From Methanosarcina vacuolata Z-761 (GTDB lineage: Archaea > Halobacteriota > Methanosarcinia > Methanosarcinales > Methanosarcinaceae), in contig NZ_CP009520.1 of the NCBI RefSeq assembly GCF_000969905.1, positions 2,170,001 through 2,234,000 of the forward strand: 64,000 nucleotides of DNA. The letters run 5' to 3'. The position numbers and the translations under genes were made by a program. Shown in pieces: positions 35,047 to 45,014 of this stretch. The number at the start of each line of letters is the position of its first letter. Position 1 is the first letter of the stretch. The notes under the pieces were generated by a model that had not been told where the DNA came from, searched no databases, and saw only the letters and a list, made by a program, of their open reading frames with translations.

Positions 35047-36552
35047 ATGAAGCCCGCCTGTCCAGAAAAGCGTTCCTGCATCGGGAAAAAGAAGCAGAAG
35101 TTAATAGATCAAATGTCCGCAGACCGAAAATTGATGAGTAAAATATCGGGAGATCGAAGTTCAGTAGACAATTCAGTAGACAAAACATTGGAAGATAAAA
35201 GAGCAGTAAGTAAGACATTTGTAAATCGAAAAGCAGTAAGTAAAACACCGGGAAATCGAAGAGTGGTAGATAAAATACCGGGAAATCAAAAATCGGTAAA
35301 CAGAACACTAACAGATAGAAGCTCGGTATTGCCTCTTCGTTTTGTACTTGCCTTATTGATGATAACTGTCTTTTTGACAGGCCCGGCTTCTGCAGTTGTA
35401 GTGTCAGGAAACACTCACCTTGGAGTTGAGGTCTCGGAAATCAACCCCAATCCTGCCAGGCCGGGTGAAGATCTGCTCATAAAGATCAATATTCAGAATG
35501 CCGGAGACGAGCCTGCAGAGAACGTGATAGTAGGAATTGAGGAAATTCATCCTTTCATTTTTAAGTATAGTACGTCAGAACTTTACGGTTCCGGGACGAA
35601 CACGGAGCGAACTTTCCGGATTGAACAGATACAGCAGCGTTCCAAGGTAGAACTGAACTTCTATTTGAGGGTAGATCCAGAGGCTGAGTCAGGGATCTAT
35701 CAGATCGAGTTTACTATCAAAGACAAGAGCGGAACAAGTTTTTCTAAAAGAATTCCTGTTCGGGTGGAAGGAAATCCCGACCTTGTACTCAGCGGCACTG
35801 AAATTCTTCCTGTAAATGATGGAAATTCTTCTTCAGGAGCCATAGTTCCTGGACAGGAGTTCTACCTGAGGACAACAGTTAAGAATGCGGGAAATGGAAA
35901 CGCAAAAAATGTCAGGGTAATGCTTAACCTCAACAACTCGTCACCTTTAATCCCGCTGGAAGATAATGTTCGTTTCTTTGAGAACCTGAGTGCAGGCAGT
36001 TCCGAAAACCTTTCTTTCAAACTTCTCCTGGGCAGCAACGCCGATGTGAAGCCTTACAGGATTCCACTGCGGATAACAGCCTCGAATAATACGGAGACCT
36101 TCAAGATAGAAAAGGTCCAGGAAATTGGAATTAACGTACTTAATCGGGCGCAAATTGATATTTCAAGCCTGAAATTTGACCCGGAGATTCCTGTGAAAGG
36201 ACAGCAGGCATCCCTTACTTTAAGGCTCGAAAATGTTGGGGAAGGAGAAGCTCGCTCAGTTAAAGCCAGGCTTGAAGGACTTGAGGGCAGCGGGAGTACG
36301 GGTGCTTTTCTCGGGCGGCTGGATAAAGACGATGATGCTCCTGCAGTTTTTACATTCACTCCTGAAAAGACAGGTGATCAGAATGTGACCCTGCTGGTAG
36401 AGTATGAGGATGATTTTGGCGAGCACCAGATTAGCGAGCACCTCACTTTTAATGTGCAGAGGCAGGAGGGAAGCGTTCTTCCAATTGTGCTCGGAGCCGT
36501 TCTGGTTCTTGCAGCTGTCAGTTTCTATATGAAAAAGAAAGGCAAGATCTAA
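35047..36552 (+). CDS. COG1361-type surface protein of an ABC export system
   Basis: A 501-aa protein. The first 94 residues are a basic Lys/Arg/Ser-rich region of about seven degenerate decapeptides (DKRAVSKTFV, NRKAVSKTPG, NRRVVDKIPG). A signal-type helix follows (FVLALLMITVFLTGPASAVV). Then come three CARDB/COG1361-like beta domains with PNPARPGEDLLIKINIQNAGD, VPGQEFYLRTTVKNAGNG and PVKGQQASLTLRLENVGEGE. A C-terminal helix (LPIVLGAVLVLAAVSFYM) anchors it. A permease and an ATPase follow, the usual partners. Translation might start at TTG 35329 just before the signal helix, making the decapeptides untranslated; the ATG at 35047 is the only ATG. Confidence 0.82.
   Translation: MKPACPEKRSCIGKKKQKLIDQMSADRKLMSKISGDRSSVDNSVDKTLEDKRAVSKTFVNRKAVSKTPGNRRVVDKIPGNQKSVNRTLTDRSSVLPLRFVLALLMITVFLTGPASAVVVSGNTHLGVEVSEINPNPARPGEDLLIKINIQNAGDEPAENVIVGIEEIHPFIFKYSTSELYGSGTNTERTFRIEQIQQRSKVELNFYLRVDPEAESGIYQIEFTIKDKSGTSFSKRIPVRVEGNPDLVLSGTEILPVNDGNSSSGAIVPGQEFYLRTTVKNAGNGNAKNVRVMLNLNNSSPLIPLEDNVRFFENLSAGSSENLSFKLLLGSNADVKPYRIPLRITASNNTETFKIEKVQEIGINVLNRAQIDISSLKFDPEIPVKGQQASLTLRLENVGEGEARSVKARLEGLEGSGSTGAFLGRLDKDDDAPAVFTFTPEKTGDQNVTLLVEYEDDFGEHQISEHLTFNVQRQEGSVLPIVLGAVLVLAAVSFYMKKKGKI
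35122..35328 (+). repeat. Decapeptide (30-bp) repeat array at the N-terminus of the COG1361 gene
   Basis: About seven degenerate 30-bp units of the type AAATCGAAAAGCAGTAAGTA, ending CACCGGG or similar. The period is a multiple of three, so the array stays in frame. It resembles the intergenic arrays elsewhere in this window. Confidence 0.75.
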
Positions 36553-36559
36553 TATCCGG

Positions 36560-36634
36560 AAACAAGAATTTTGGAAACAAGAATTTCGGAAACAAGAATT
36601 TCGGAAACAAAAATTTCGGAAACAAAAATTTCGG
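36560..36634. repeat. Tandem repeat, 15 bp x 5
   Basis: Five copies of AAACAAGAATTTCGG with one or two substitutions, starting 8 bp after the COG1361 stop codon and ending 43 bp before the permease start. It may separate their expression. Confidence 0.92.
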
Positions 36635-36677
36635 AAACAAGCCCGAAAATGGAATTAACCAGAAAGGATGGCCTATT

Positions 36678-37883
36678 ATGCTCGAAAAAGCGAGAGTTTC
36701 CTTATTCCTTGCCAGCCGCTCCATAACCAGAGGTAATAAAGGGATTACAATCTTTACGGTTTTTGTCCTGACCCTTATCTTTATACAGCTTGTGCTTTTT
36801 TCAAGCATGCTGGCCGGGGTTACGCTCAAGTTCAATGAACTTATGGTGAACTTTCAGACCGGAAACGTCGTGGTCGAACCGAAGGAAGAAGAACGCTATA
36901 TAGAGGACGCATCAGCTCTCCAGAAGAAGATAGAAAGTCTCCCGCAGGTAGTAGGGACTTCGGCTCGCTTGAAAACTACTGGAAACTTCCGCTATAAAGA
37001 GAAGGAAATAGGAGCTACGGTTTATGGGATAGATCCTGCGGATGAGATTTTTGTAACAGGCCTTGAAGACGCTATAATAAGTGGGGAATTTCTGAGCAGG
37101 CCTGATAAAGGAGAAATAATTCTGGGCAGGGAGGTCTCGGGAGGTTTCGGAGCCCTTATGGAATCAAGGTCTTTAGGTGGTGTGGAAGTAGGAGACACCG
37201 TTGAACTCACAATCGGAGGCGTAACCCGGGAGTTCAGGGTAAAAGGAATTTATACAACGCGCTATTTCATGGCTGATGCCTCGGCTTATCTTACCAGATC
37301 TGACCTTGAAGATATGCTGGGTATTGAGGGCAGGGACCTTGCTCAGGAAATAGCCGTTAAAACCGCAGATGGCACACCTGAGGACGATACCAGGACTGCG
37401 CTCCTTTCTCTTGGCATCAGTGAGAATATCCGTACCTGGCATGAATTTGCAGGTATCCTCCGGCTGATCGAAAGCACACTTGGGCTGGTCCGGAATATTA
37501 TGAATGCTATCGGCTTGCTAATTGCTTTTGTGATCATCTTTGTGGTTATTTACGTAAATATTGTGAACAAAAAAAGACAGATAGGGGTTCAGAAAGCAAT
37601 AGGGATAGAACAAAACGTGATAGTTGCATCCTTTGTGCTCCAGGCCATGCTTTACGCAGGCGCAGGCGTTATACTTGGCTACTTGTTTATGCGCTTTGGG
37701 CTTGTGCCTTATACGGTTTCCCACCCTGTAGAAGTCCCGCTTGGAGACATGAGCCTCAAGCTGGACAATGCAGAAGCCTTAAACCGGGCAGTCCTACTGT
37801 TTCTTTCTTCTGTAGTTGGCTCGGTAATTCCTGCGTACAAACTGGCTCAGAAAGATCTTCTTGACCTGATATGGGGCAAATAA
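36678..37883 (+). CDS. ABC transporter permease, MacB/FtsX type
   Basis: A 401-aa permease with one N-terminal helix (ITIFTVFVLTLIFIQLVLFSSM), a large extracellular domain of about 220 residues (ETxxIGATVYGIDPADE, DTVELTIGGVTREF) and three C-terminal helices with KKRQIGVQKAIGIEQNVIVASF and the final VIPAYKLAQKDLLDLIWG, the FtsX-like ending. This class couples to an MacB/LolD-type ATPase and moves lipoproteins or peptides by a piston-like mechanism. It lies between the COG1361 gene and its ATPase. AAGGATGG lies about 8 nt before the ATG. Confidence 0.9.
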   Translation: MLEKARVSLFLASRSITRGNKGITIFTVFVLTLIFIQLVLFSSMLAGVTLKFNELMVNFQTGNVVVEPKEEERYIEDASALQKKIESLPQVVGTSARLKTTGNFRYKEKEIGATVYGIDPADEIFVTGLEDAIISGEFLSRPDKGEIILGREVSGGFGALMESRSLGGVEVGDTVELTIGGVTREFRVKGIYTTRYFMADASAYLTRSDLEDMLGIEGRDLAQEIAVKTADGTPEDDTRTALLSLGISENIRTWHEFAGILRLIESTLGLVRNIMNAIGLLIAFVIIFVVIYVNIVNKKRQIGVQKAIGIEQNVIVASFVLQAMLYAGAGVILGYLFMRFGLVPYTVSHPVEVPLGDMSLKLDNAEALNRAVLLFLSSVVGSVIPAYKLAQKDLLDLIWGK

Positions 37884-37920
37884 ATGAGGTAAATAAATGG
37901 GGCAAATAAAAGGTGAAACT

Positions 37921-38715
37921 ATGAAAATAATCCAAAAGCAGGCTGAGGAAGCAGTAATAAGTGTGGATAAAATCCGAAAGCAGAATGGGGATGCAGTAAA
38001 AAGGATAGATGAAATCCAAAAACCGATAGATAATACTATTGTAGATACTATTATAGAAGGTATCGATATCGTGCGAACCTTTAAGATGGGAGAAGTAGAG
38101 GTTCGGGCCCTGCGCAGCGTAAATGTGAGAATCCGGCGTGGAGAGTTTATTGCAATCATGGGCCCGAGCGGTTCAGGCAAGACCACGCTTTTGAACCAGC
38201 TCGGCCTGCTTGATACTCCAAACTCGGGAAAGATCCTTATAGACGGTACGGATACCTCCAGACTGTCGGACAGCGAAAAAGGCAAATTCAGGCTTCATAA
38301 CCTTGGTTATGTCTTTCAGGACTATGCTTTACTTCCAGAACTCAATGCTATGGAAAATGTCTATATCTCTCTTATGATGCAGGGCAAAAGTAAAACCGAA
38401 TGCGAATCCGCAGCCGCCGAAATTCTTTCTGCAGTTGGGCTTGGCGACCGCCTGCAGCAACTCCCGTCCAAAATGAGTGGCGGCCAGCAGCAAAGAGTCT
38501 CAATAGCAAGAGCTCTTGCCCATTCCCCAGAAGTCCTTTTTGCAGACGAGCCTTGTGCCAACCTTGATTCCGAGACCTCAAAGGAAGTCCTTGACCTTTT
38601 CGAGAAATTCAATCAGGAAAAAAGGCAGACGATTGTAATGGTTACACATGAAGAATGGCATGCCGAATACGCAGACAGAGTAATAAGGTTGAAAGATGGA
38701 ATCGTTCAGGAGTGA
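37921..38715 (+). CDS. ABC transporter ATPase, MacB/LolD type
   Basis: A 264-aa ATPase. Walker A is GPSGSGKTT, the Q-loop lies in VFQDYALLPELNAMENV, the signature is MSGGQQQRVSIARAL, Walker B is VLFADEP and the H-loop is VTHEE. This matches the LolD/MacB branch. The first 45 residues are charged and contain short repeats (DKIRKQNG, RIDEIQKP). The ATG at 37921 is chosen because AAGGTGA lies 5 nt upstream; a frame from 37897 would add eight residues. The 37-nt gap to the permease and the same direction support one operon. Confidence 0.9.
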   Translation: MKIIQKQAEEAVISVDKIRKQNGDAVKRIDEIQKPIDNTIVDTIIEGIDIVRTFKMGEVEVRALRSVNVRIRRGEFIAIMGPSGSGKTTLLNQLGLLDTPNSGKILIDGTDTSRLSDSEKGKFRLHNLGYVFQDYALLPELNAMENVYISLMMQGKSKTECESAAAEILSAVGLGDRLQQLPSKMSGGQQQRVSIARALAHSPEVLFADEPCANLDSETSKEVLDLFEKFNQEKRQTIVMVTHEEWHAEYADRVIRLKDGIVQE

Positions 38716-39492
38716 AACTTCTGTGCAGGATTCTATTTTTCAAAAATTACCTTAGCCAAAATCAATGCTTCTTTTCAAAACTTAGCGAGTTCATCCCTAA
38801 ATTCAACCTTGGTTCTCTGAATCTCGAATTTTAAAAGATCAATCGAGTTTCTTGTCGTGGAATATAGCTCTAAAATTTGTATTGGTTTAAATATAAATTT
38901 AGTAAGATGAACTCAGTGAGGATGAACTCAGTGTTATCTGAACTGGATTTTCAGAGGTTCTCATATTGTCCCAGAAGCTTTGAACCCCATCATTAATGGC
39001 GCACATTATGTTAGGGTTACCCCAAATGGAAAGGGTGTATTAAAGCAATTCAGGACATGATTTTATTTAATAGCAAGATTTCAAAAATTATAAAAAATTA
39101 GTCTACGTTTTAGAGGAAAATAGTATTTTTGTTCAAATAGATGTATCCAAAATTAAAATAAAAACTGTAATTTTATTTAATTACATAAATTAATTGGAAC
39201 CTATTATAATTATTGTAAAACGAAATATATAAGAAAAGTCATACTGAATAATAAGAGTATAAAATACAGGAATTATTATGTGAAGAGAATTCTATGAAAT
39301 CCTCTCTGGAGGACAGGAAAGTAAAATATTAAAATTTTATAAAGGGATGTAAAAATATATGATTTTTCGGATATCCTTACCCGATTAATTTTAATAGGTT
39401 TATAACCTTTACAAAGAAAGAGAGTGAAAAACAAGAAAAAGCCTAAAAATCAATAGCATTGGCCCTCTCAGATTCATCCAGGAGCGAATAAT
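38716..39492. other. Intergenic region, AT-rich
   Basis: No gene supported. GATGAACTCAGTG occurs twice in tandem at about 38906-38932. The rest is AT-rich leader of the next gene. Confidence 0.45.
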
Positions 39493-39957
39493 ATGGAATA
39501 CAGCTATGACCTTAAAGGAAATAATCTCTACATTGGGGATAACCAAATAAATGCTTATAGCCTGGAAGAAAATGAGATTGGTAACTGCACCATATGCGAC
39601 TCTATTCTTATGAGCCTTAGTTATCACACGGCAGGAGAAAGAAACGTAGTAGTAACAAAATGCATCTCTTGCGGGTCTTTTTATGCAAACATCTATGATT
39701 CTGAATGGAACTGGGTGGATGAGGTCCAGATATCTTTGCTTCCTATTCCAATTCCTATAAGCAGTCAGAGGATCGATGACTGGAAAGGTCTTGAGTCAAT
39801 TCCCATAAAAAAGCTTGAAGCTGTCTTCTCTAAAGGGGAAATAGAAGCTCTTTTTGCAAGGGCAAAAGATGAAACTCCCATCCGTCAGTACCTATACAGG
39901 GCCCGCAAAAAATACAAACTTTTTGAAGAAATATTTGACCTTGAGCTGGCATTATAA
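39493..39957 (+). CDS. Hypothetical protein with a zinc-ribbon-like Cys pair
   Basis: A 154-aa protein. CTICDSIL near residue 32 and CISCGSFY near 56 form a CxxC...CxxC pair, a likely treble-clef or zinc ribbon. A central WVDEVQISLLPIPIPISSQR and a C-terminal helical part (IEALFARAKDETPIRQYLYRARKKYKL) follow. No family name is recognised. It stands alone, before a 2.3-kb region without genes. Confidence 0.7.
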   Translation: MEYSYDLKGNNLYIGDNQINAYSLEENEIGNCTICDSILMSLSYHTAGERNVVVTKCISCGSFYANIYDSEWNWVDEVQISLLPIPIPISSQRIDDWKGLESIPIKKLEAVFSKGEIEALFARAKDETPIRQYLYRARKKYKLFEEIFDLELAL

Positions 39958-40356
39958 TTTTATTATATATTTTTAGATTTCTCTTATTTTTTGAAGAGTA
40001 CGGTGCTTTAATTTGTATTTTTAATTGTAATTATATAATAATACATAAAAATTTGTTAAATGATCTATATAATAATTATTAAATTTATCTATTATTTTAT
40101 AAAAATATGTATGAAATCAATATATTATTAAAGTTAAATACTAATTTTTTAAACTATATTTTTTAATATATTTATATATTATCTTTAAATAGTATATTGA
40201 TATTCATGTAATCTCTCAAAATTTAAAGAGTAAAACTAATTTTTATATGTTATTTAAGATCTCTATATATTTTAATCGATAAATCTTAAAGCACGTTCTT
40301 GGGGAAAATTGAGTGAATTGTTGGTATGTTTTTTTATTAATTTTTCGCATAGTAAG

Positions 40357-40425
40357 TCTACACCAATTGAGTTAAAAAGTATTATATAAATATAGGGGCA
40401 TAATAAGTGAACGTTTATTTTTATA
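40357..40425. repeat. Promoter-like duplicated element, copy A
   Basis: TCTACACCAATTGAGTT, then AAAAAG, TATATAAATATA and AACGTTT. Copy B at 41205-41265 has the same order with substitutions. Confidence 0.45.
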
Positions 40426-40529
40426 TTGTACGTAATATATATTTGCTATATAAATAAAAGTTGGATTGAAAAAGCTTAAGAGAAATTTACAGAAATATAC
40501 AAAAAAACTAACTTATTCAGACAGACTTC

Positions 40530-40660
40530 GAGGCTATCCCAAAACCAATTTTATTCTCAAATCGATAGGTTTTTTAGAATTGTTTTCGTGATCCGAAGTT
40601 CAATTAATTATTCCAAGTTTGATATTCAGAGATGTAATTTTGAGTTTTGGGATTAGCTCT
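40530..40660. mobile_element. MITE, family 1, copy 1 (about 130 bp)
   Basis: Left end GAGGCTATCCCAAAACC, right end GTTTTGGGATTAGCTC. The interior shares AGAATTGTTTTC and ATTCAGAGATGTAATTTTG-type segments with the copies at 58300 and 58524. No reading frame. Confidence 0.7.
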
Positions 40661-41204
40661 TCGTCTATTTTTCCATGTATTCCTTATATTCCTTTATAAT
40701 TATCTGGAAACTCTTACTGAAACTCTTACTGAGTGAACAAAGCTCGGTTTTTGTAATAAATTGTATATCTGTTTATATTGGATATGCATAACAAGAATAT
40801 TATTTCATGCTGTTTGTTTTATGAAAATTTTCTGCAGGTTCAGACAGCTAAATAAAAGAATCTATTCCTATATATTATAAGCATGTGATTGAAAATTTTC
40901 ATAAAATCGTTTTTAGACCCCAATTTTGTAAACTCATCTGTTACAATGACTATAAGAATATGGTGTATTTGGCCGACAACCGCCACAGTAAATGCATAAA
41001 ATAATAAAAGAAAAAAGACAAAGAACTTAACAGAATTCATACTCATATACTATAAGAATGCTTACATTTTTTTCATGCAGAATATAAAAAGGTCTTTATT
41101 TTGAAATATCATTATACTTGTCCATCTGTCAACATGCTAGATATATTATAAGATTATTTGTTCCTTTTATAAATATGTGTATTAGTCAAAATTTAAACTG
41201 ATTA

Positions 41205-41265
41205 GTGTACACTAATTAGTTGAAAAAGCATATTATAAATATAGTGTTATATTAATAACGTTTTG
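41205..41265. repeat. Promoter-like duplicated element, copy B
   Basis: GTGTACACTAATTAG, then AAAAAG, TATAAATATA and AACGTTTT; aligns with 40357-40425. Confidence 0.45.
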
Positions 41266-42252
41266 TAAAAATAATTAAAAATCAGAAAATACATATATAT
41301 ATATTTCAAATGTTTCTTTGAATTAGATTAGTATGTTGAGTGTATATATTTGTTTTAAGGAGTAACTATATTTAATAATATACTCTAATATCGTTTTTAT
41401 CAAACAATCAAAATGATGATTATTATTCGTAATAACTAGGAAGCAATAATATTAAGATACATAATATACAATACATATCTTTAAATGAAGTATCTAGTTT
41501 ACAACGTCTTGTCAAAATACATATTCAAAAATACACATTTTAAGTATATCATTTTATAGATATACATGATAAATACAATAAAACATACATTCTAAAATAT
41601 CTTTACTTAGGCCAGAATAAAATGTTACAAAATAAAACAGTTTATTCATAATCTATATCATATTGAATATTTTTAACTATACGTATTATTTTATGTATTC
41701 TTATTATACAAATTACAGATCATTAAAAACATACTTTAAAATATAGGTATATTTGTAAACTATTATAATATAAATTTAAGTATGCTATATACTCTGTATT
41801 AAATTATATTGTTTTTTTGCATATTAATAGTTTATTAATACTAAATAGAATTAACTGCTAACTATATTATCTATGGTGACTAAATACAATATATATACTT
41901 AAAATCTAATAATTATTAAGCTATGGTTATAAAATAGTTTTCTGTTCTGTTTGTATAGACTTTTATGGATGAATATTGAGCGAAACGAATACTTTGTTCC
42001 ATAAGTAGGAATTTTCATTATTTTCTATAACATGGTCTAAATATTATCAATTTATGGAATCAGACAATTGATATATATGTTAATTGAAAATAAGTTAACA
42101 TCTGCAAAAAGACGAAACTAAATTAAATGCAGGTTACGTATCATATTTATTCAGAAAGCTATTATACCCAATTAACTAAATCTTATAAGCCTATATTAAA
42201 ATATATTATTACTGAGATTAATTTTAATTTAAAAAAATAAGCAGGGCCATTT

Positions 42253-43761
42253 ATGCTTGAAAAAATAGATATCTCCAAGACAATAACAACTGCCGAGTAC
42301 AAAAAAAATCAAAAAGCATTTAAAGCCATCCTCGGAGAACTACAGCGCAAAGCCTGGGATTTGAAGATACCTGTTATCCTCGTTTTCGAAGGCTGGCACG
42401 TGTCCGGAATGGCAGAGGATATCAATCGTTTTATTCTTTCTCTTGACCCCAGAGGATACGATTTTCATACCATGACCAGGCCCTGCTATGAAGAACTCCT
42501 TAAGCCCTTTATTGTACGCTACTGGTCTAGAGTTCCTGTGAAGGGAAAGATTGGAATCTTTGATAGAAGCTGGTACAGCAGGGCAATTATAGAGTGTCTG
42601 GAAAAGAACAAATCTGAAGAAGAACTGGGGAAATACCTGGAAGAAATAAACTATTTTGAGCGACAACTTGCCGATGATGGGTATCTTTTAATAAAAGTTT
42701 TCCTTCACATCAGTGAAAAAGAGCATAAAGAACGTTTTAAAGATCTTAAAAAAATTGATATCCCAATATTTGACGAGTATGAGGATGAAGCAAGACCGGA
42801 CCTTGACTTCATCCATAAATACAATGAGTATATGCCGCTTGTCGAGAAGATCTTAGAGAAGACCGATATGCCTTATGCCCCCTGGACAATAGTGGAAGCT
42901 AATGACCGAAACTTTGCAACTTTAAAAATTATGACGACGGTCATCCATGCGATTGAAGACTCTATTGAACAGGCAACTAGAACACCGGCTGAACAGACCC
43001 TCAAATATCTTGATACGGAAACCCCAGAGGTCCCCCAGCTTAACAATTCCATTCTAGAAAAGGTTGAGCTTTCCAAAAAGATGGATACCGATGAATATAA
43101 AAAATCAAAAAAGATATACCAGCAAAAACTTGCAGACCTCCAGTATGAGCTTTTTGAGAAAAAACGTCCCCTGATTCTGGTCTTTGAAGGCTGGGACGCG
43201 GCTGGCAAAGGAGGAAACATTTACCGCTTTGTAGAAAATCTAAATCCCAGGCTTTACAGGGTAGTTCCTGTGGGTTCGCCAAATGACATCGAAAAAGCCC
43301 ATCATTACCTCTGGCGTTTCTGTGAAGGAATCCCTCGAGCCGGCCATATAACAATTTTTGATCGGAGCTGGTATGGTCGCGTCATGGTAGAAAGAATTGA
43401 AAGCTTTTGCAGCGAGGAAGAATGGAAAAGAGCCTACAGGGAGATCAATGAATTTGAAGAAATCCTGACACAGGCCGGATCAATTGTAATTAAGTTCTGG
43501 CTTCACATTGATCAAGAAACTCAACTGGAACGTTTTAACAGTCGGCAACATGACCCTGAGAAAAAATGGAAAATTACAGACGAGGACTGGCGGAACAGAA
43601 GCAGATGGGAAGATTATAAAATCGCAGTCGATGAGATGCTTCAGAAAACAAGCACAACAAATGTCCAGTGGATTATTGTAGAATCAAACGACAAACGGTA
43701 CTCCAGAATCAAAGTACTGAGAAGTGTTGTTGAAACCATTGAAAAAGAGCTGAAAAAATAA
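42253..43761 (+). CDS. Two-domain PPK2, polyphosphate:AMP phosphotransferase-like
   Basis: A 502-aa protein made of two PPK2 domains. The C-terminal one has an intact P-loop in VFEGWDAAGKGGNIYRF, FDRSWYGRVMVER as lid and Walker B block, and the final TTNVQWIIVESNDKRYSRI. The N-terminal one has FEGWHVSGMAEDINRF, where the AGKGG of the P-loop is lost, so it is probably structural. This is the class II PPK2 layout, which phosphorylates AMP to ADP with polyphosphate. Both halves start with the same kind of EKxxxSKxxxxxEYKKxxK helix, which shows internal duplication. The start at 42253 follows GCAGGGCC. It is transcribed alone after the AT-rich gap. Confidence 0.9.
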   Translation: MLEKIDISKTITTAEYKKNQKAFKAILGELQRKAWDLKIPVILVFEGWHVSGMAEDINRFILSLDPRGYDFHTMTRPCYEELLKPFIVRYWSRVPVKGKIGIFDRSWYSRAIIECLEKNKSEEELGKYLEEINYFERQLADDGYLLIKVFLHISEKEHKERFKDLKKIDIPIFDEYEDEARPDLDFIHKYNEYMPLVEKILEKTDMPYAPWTIVEANDRNFATLKIMTTVIHAIEDSIEQATRTPAEQTLKYLDTETPEVPQLNNSILEKVELSKKMDTDEYKKSKKIYQQKLADLQYELFEKKRPLILVFEGWDAAGKGGNIYRFVENLNPRLYRVVPVGSPNDIEKAHHYLWRFCEGIPRAGHITIFDRSWYGRVMVERIESFCSEEEWKRAYREINEFEEILTQAGSIVIKFWLHIDQETQLERFNSRQHDPEKKWKITDEDWRNRSRWEDYKIAVDEMLQKTSTTNVQWIIVESNDKRYSRIKVLRSVVETIEKELKK

Positions 43762-44206
43762 CATTATTTCAATAGATAATTTTAATAAAATTTTTTCAAT
43801 AAATATTTTTAATAAAATTCTTTCAATAAATATTTTTAATAAAATTATATTTTTGTTTTATTCTGAAATAATTTCACTTTAAACTTTTTTCATTTTTCCA
43901 TATTTCACAACCCAAACAATATCATTCCTGTTCTGAATTAAATTCAAAAATATTCTCCGAAACTCTTTTATATATTTTTAGATAATAAGAACTTATAGTA
44001 AATTTTTATTCTGTACTATATTACAACTAATCACTATATAATTTCCTTTAATTTACTCTAATTTACTCTAATTTACTCTAATTTACTCTAATTTACTCTA
44101 ATTTACTCTAATTTACTTTAATTTACTCTAATTTACTCTAATTTACTCTATGATTGGCGTCGTATCTTATTTGCCTGTAAATGTCGGGCTTTCAGGAGCC
44201 TTAAAG
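43762..44206. other. Intergenic region filled with short repeats
   Basis: Three imperfect copies of about 27 bp (TTCAATAAATATTTTTAATA) lie at 43768-43850, and the 10-bp array occupies 44051-44150. No gene is present. Confidence 0.6.
44051..44150. repeat. Tandem repeat, 10 bp x 10
   Basis: Ten contiguous copies of ATTTACTCTA; one copy carries a T for C substitution. The array ends 56 bp before the ABC ATPase start. Confidence 0.95.
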
Positions 44207-44932
44207 ATGATTGAAGTAAGAAATCTTTCTAAATCCTACGGAAGTACAAAGGCAGTAAATGACATTTCCTTTTCAGTTGGAAAAGGTGAGCTTTTCGGGC
44301 TTCTGGGTCCTAACGGGTCAGGAAAAACAACCATAATCAAAATGCTTACTGGTCAAATAAAACCAACTTCAGGTTCAATCAGGGTACTGGGAGTGGATGT
44401 GCTCGAAGACCCTGTTCGGGTTCGGAAACTTGCAGGTATTGTTCCTGAACAGGAAACCCCCCCGAGTTTTTTGACGGCAGAAGAATACCTCTATTTTGTT
44501 GCAAATATCCGGAAAATGGAAAACTATGAGAAAGCCTGTGAAAAATGGTTCGAATTCCTGGATTTTGGCGACCAGAAAAATTCACTGTGCAAAGACCTCT
44601 CAAGAGGCACAAGGCAGAAACTGATGTTTGCCCAGGCTTTTCTGCATGAGCCGGAGCTAGCAATTATTGATGAGCCTCTAATCAATCTGGACCCTGTAAT
44701 GCAGAGAAAAGTAAAGGATTTTCTCGCAGGCTATGTGAAAAGCGGGGGAACAGTTTTTATTTCAACACATATCCTCGAAATTGCAAAACAGATCTGTACC
44801 AGCATTGGGATCATTTACAAAGGAAAACTGGTATATACAGGCCACCTGGACGATCTTACCCTTCAGGAAAGAAACTTTGAAGAATTCTTTCTGGAACTGG
44901 TAGGCCAACCAGGGAATTCGGCATTGGTTTGA
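44207..44932 (+). CDS. ABC transporter ATPase, CcmA type
   Basis: A 241-aa ATPase. It starts MIEVRNLSKSYGSTKAVND; Walker A is GPNGSGKTT, the signature is DLSRGTRQKLMFAQAF, Walker B is LAIIDEP and the H-loop is STHILE. RGTRQ in place of SGGQ is usual in CcmA-type drug or Na+ exporters. A frame starting at 44150 would arise from the end of the 10-bp repeat; AGGAG 9 nt before the ATG at 44207 favours the latter. The permease for it is at 45185-46597, after a second repeat array. Confidence 0.9.
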   Translation: MIEVRNLSKSYGSTKAVNDISFSVGKGELFGLLGPNGSGKTTIIKMLTGQIKPTSGSIRVLGVDVLEDPVRVRKLAGIVPEQETPPSFLTAEEYLYFVANIRKMENYEKACEKWFEFLDFGDQKNSLCKDLSRGTRQKLMFAQAFLHEPELAIIDEPLINLDPVMQRKVKDFLAGYVKSGGTVFISTHILEIAKQICTSIGIIYKGKLVYTGHLDDLTLQERNFEEFFLELVGQPGNSALV

Positions 44933-45014
44933 TTATATCTGCACAGTATGCATAACAACATTTCAGGATGTGAGACTCTTTTATCACGCAGGAACTCGCA
45001 AATTTACACAAAGA

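Larger units (their letters stand above)
39958..42252. other. 2.3-kb AT-rich region without a convincing gene
   Basis: This region is extremely AT-rich. It contains one MITE at 40530-40660 and two related promoter-like segments at 40357-40425 and 41205-41265, both with ACAC(C/T)AATT, then AAAAAG and TATAAATATA. A perfect palindrome ATTAGTGT/ACACTAAT lies at 41201-41216. The only frame of note is a reverse 68-codon one at 40840-41046 with a hydrophobic start (SVKFFVFFLLLFYAFTVAVV), which I rate doubtful. Confidence 0.5.

Noticed and set aside
35018-35308. Reverse frame rich in FDLPIFYLPLF repeats
   Set aside because: It is the antisense translation of the decapeptide repeat array.
40840-41046. 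Reverse 68-codon hydrophobic frame
   Set aside because: No ribosome site or family; the second half looks random.
39958-42252. Replication origin
   Set aside because: No cdc6/orc gene nearby and no recurrent origin-box-like repeats; AT richness alone is not enough.
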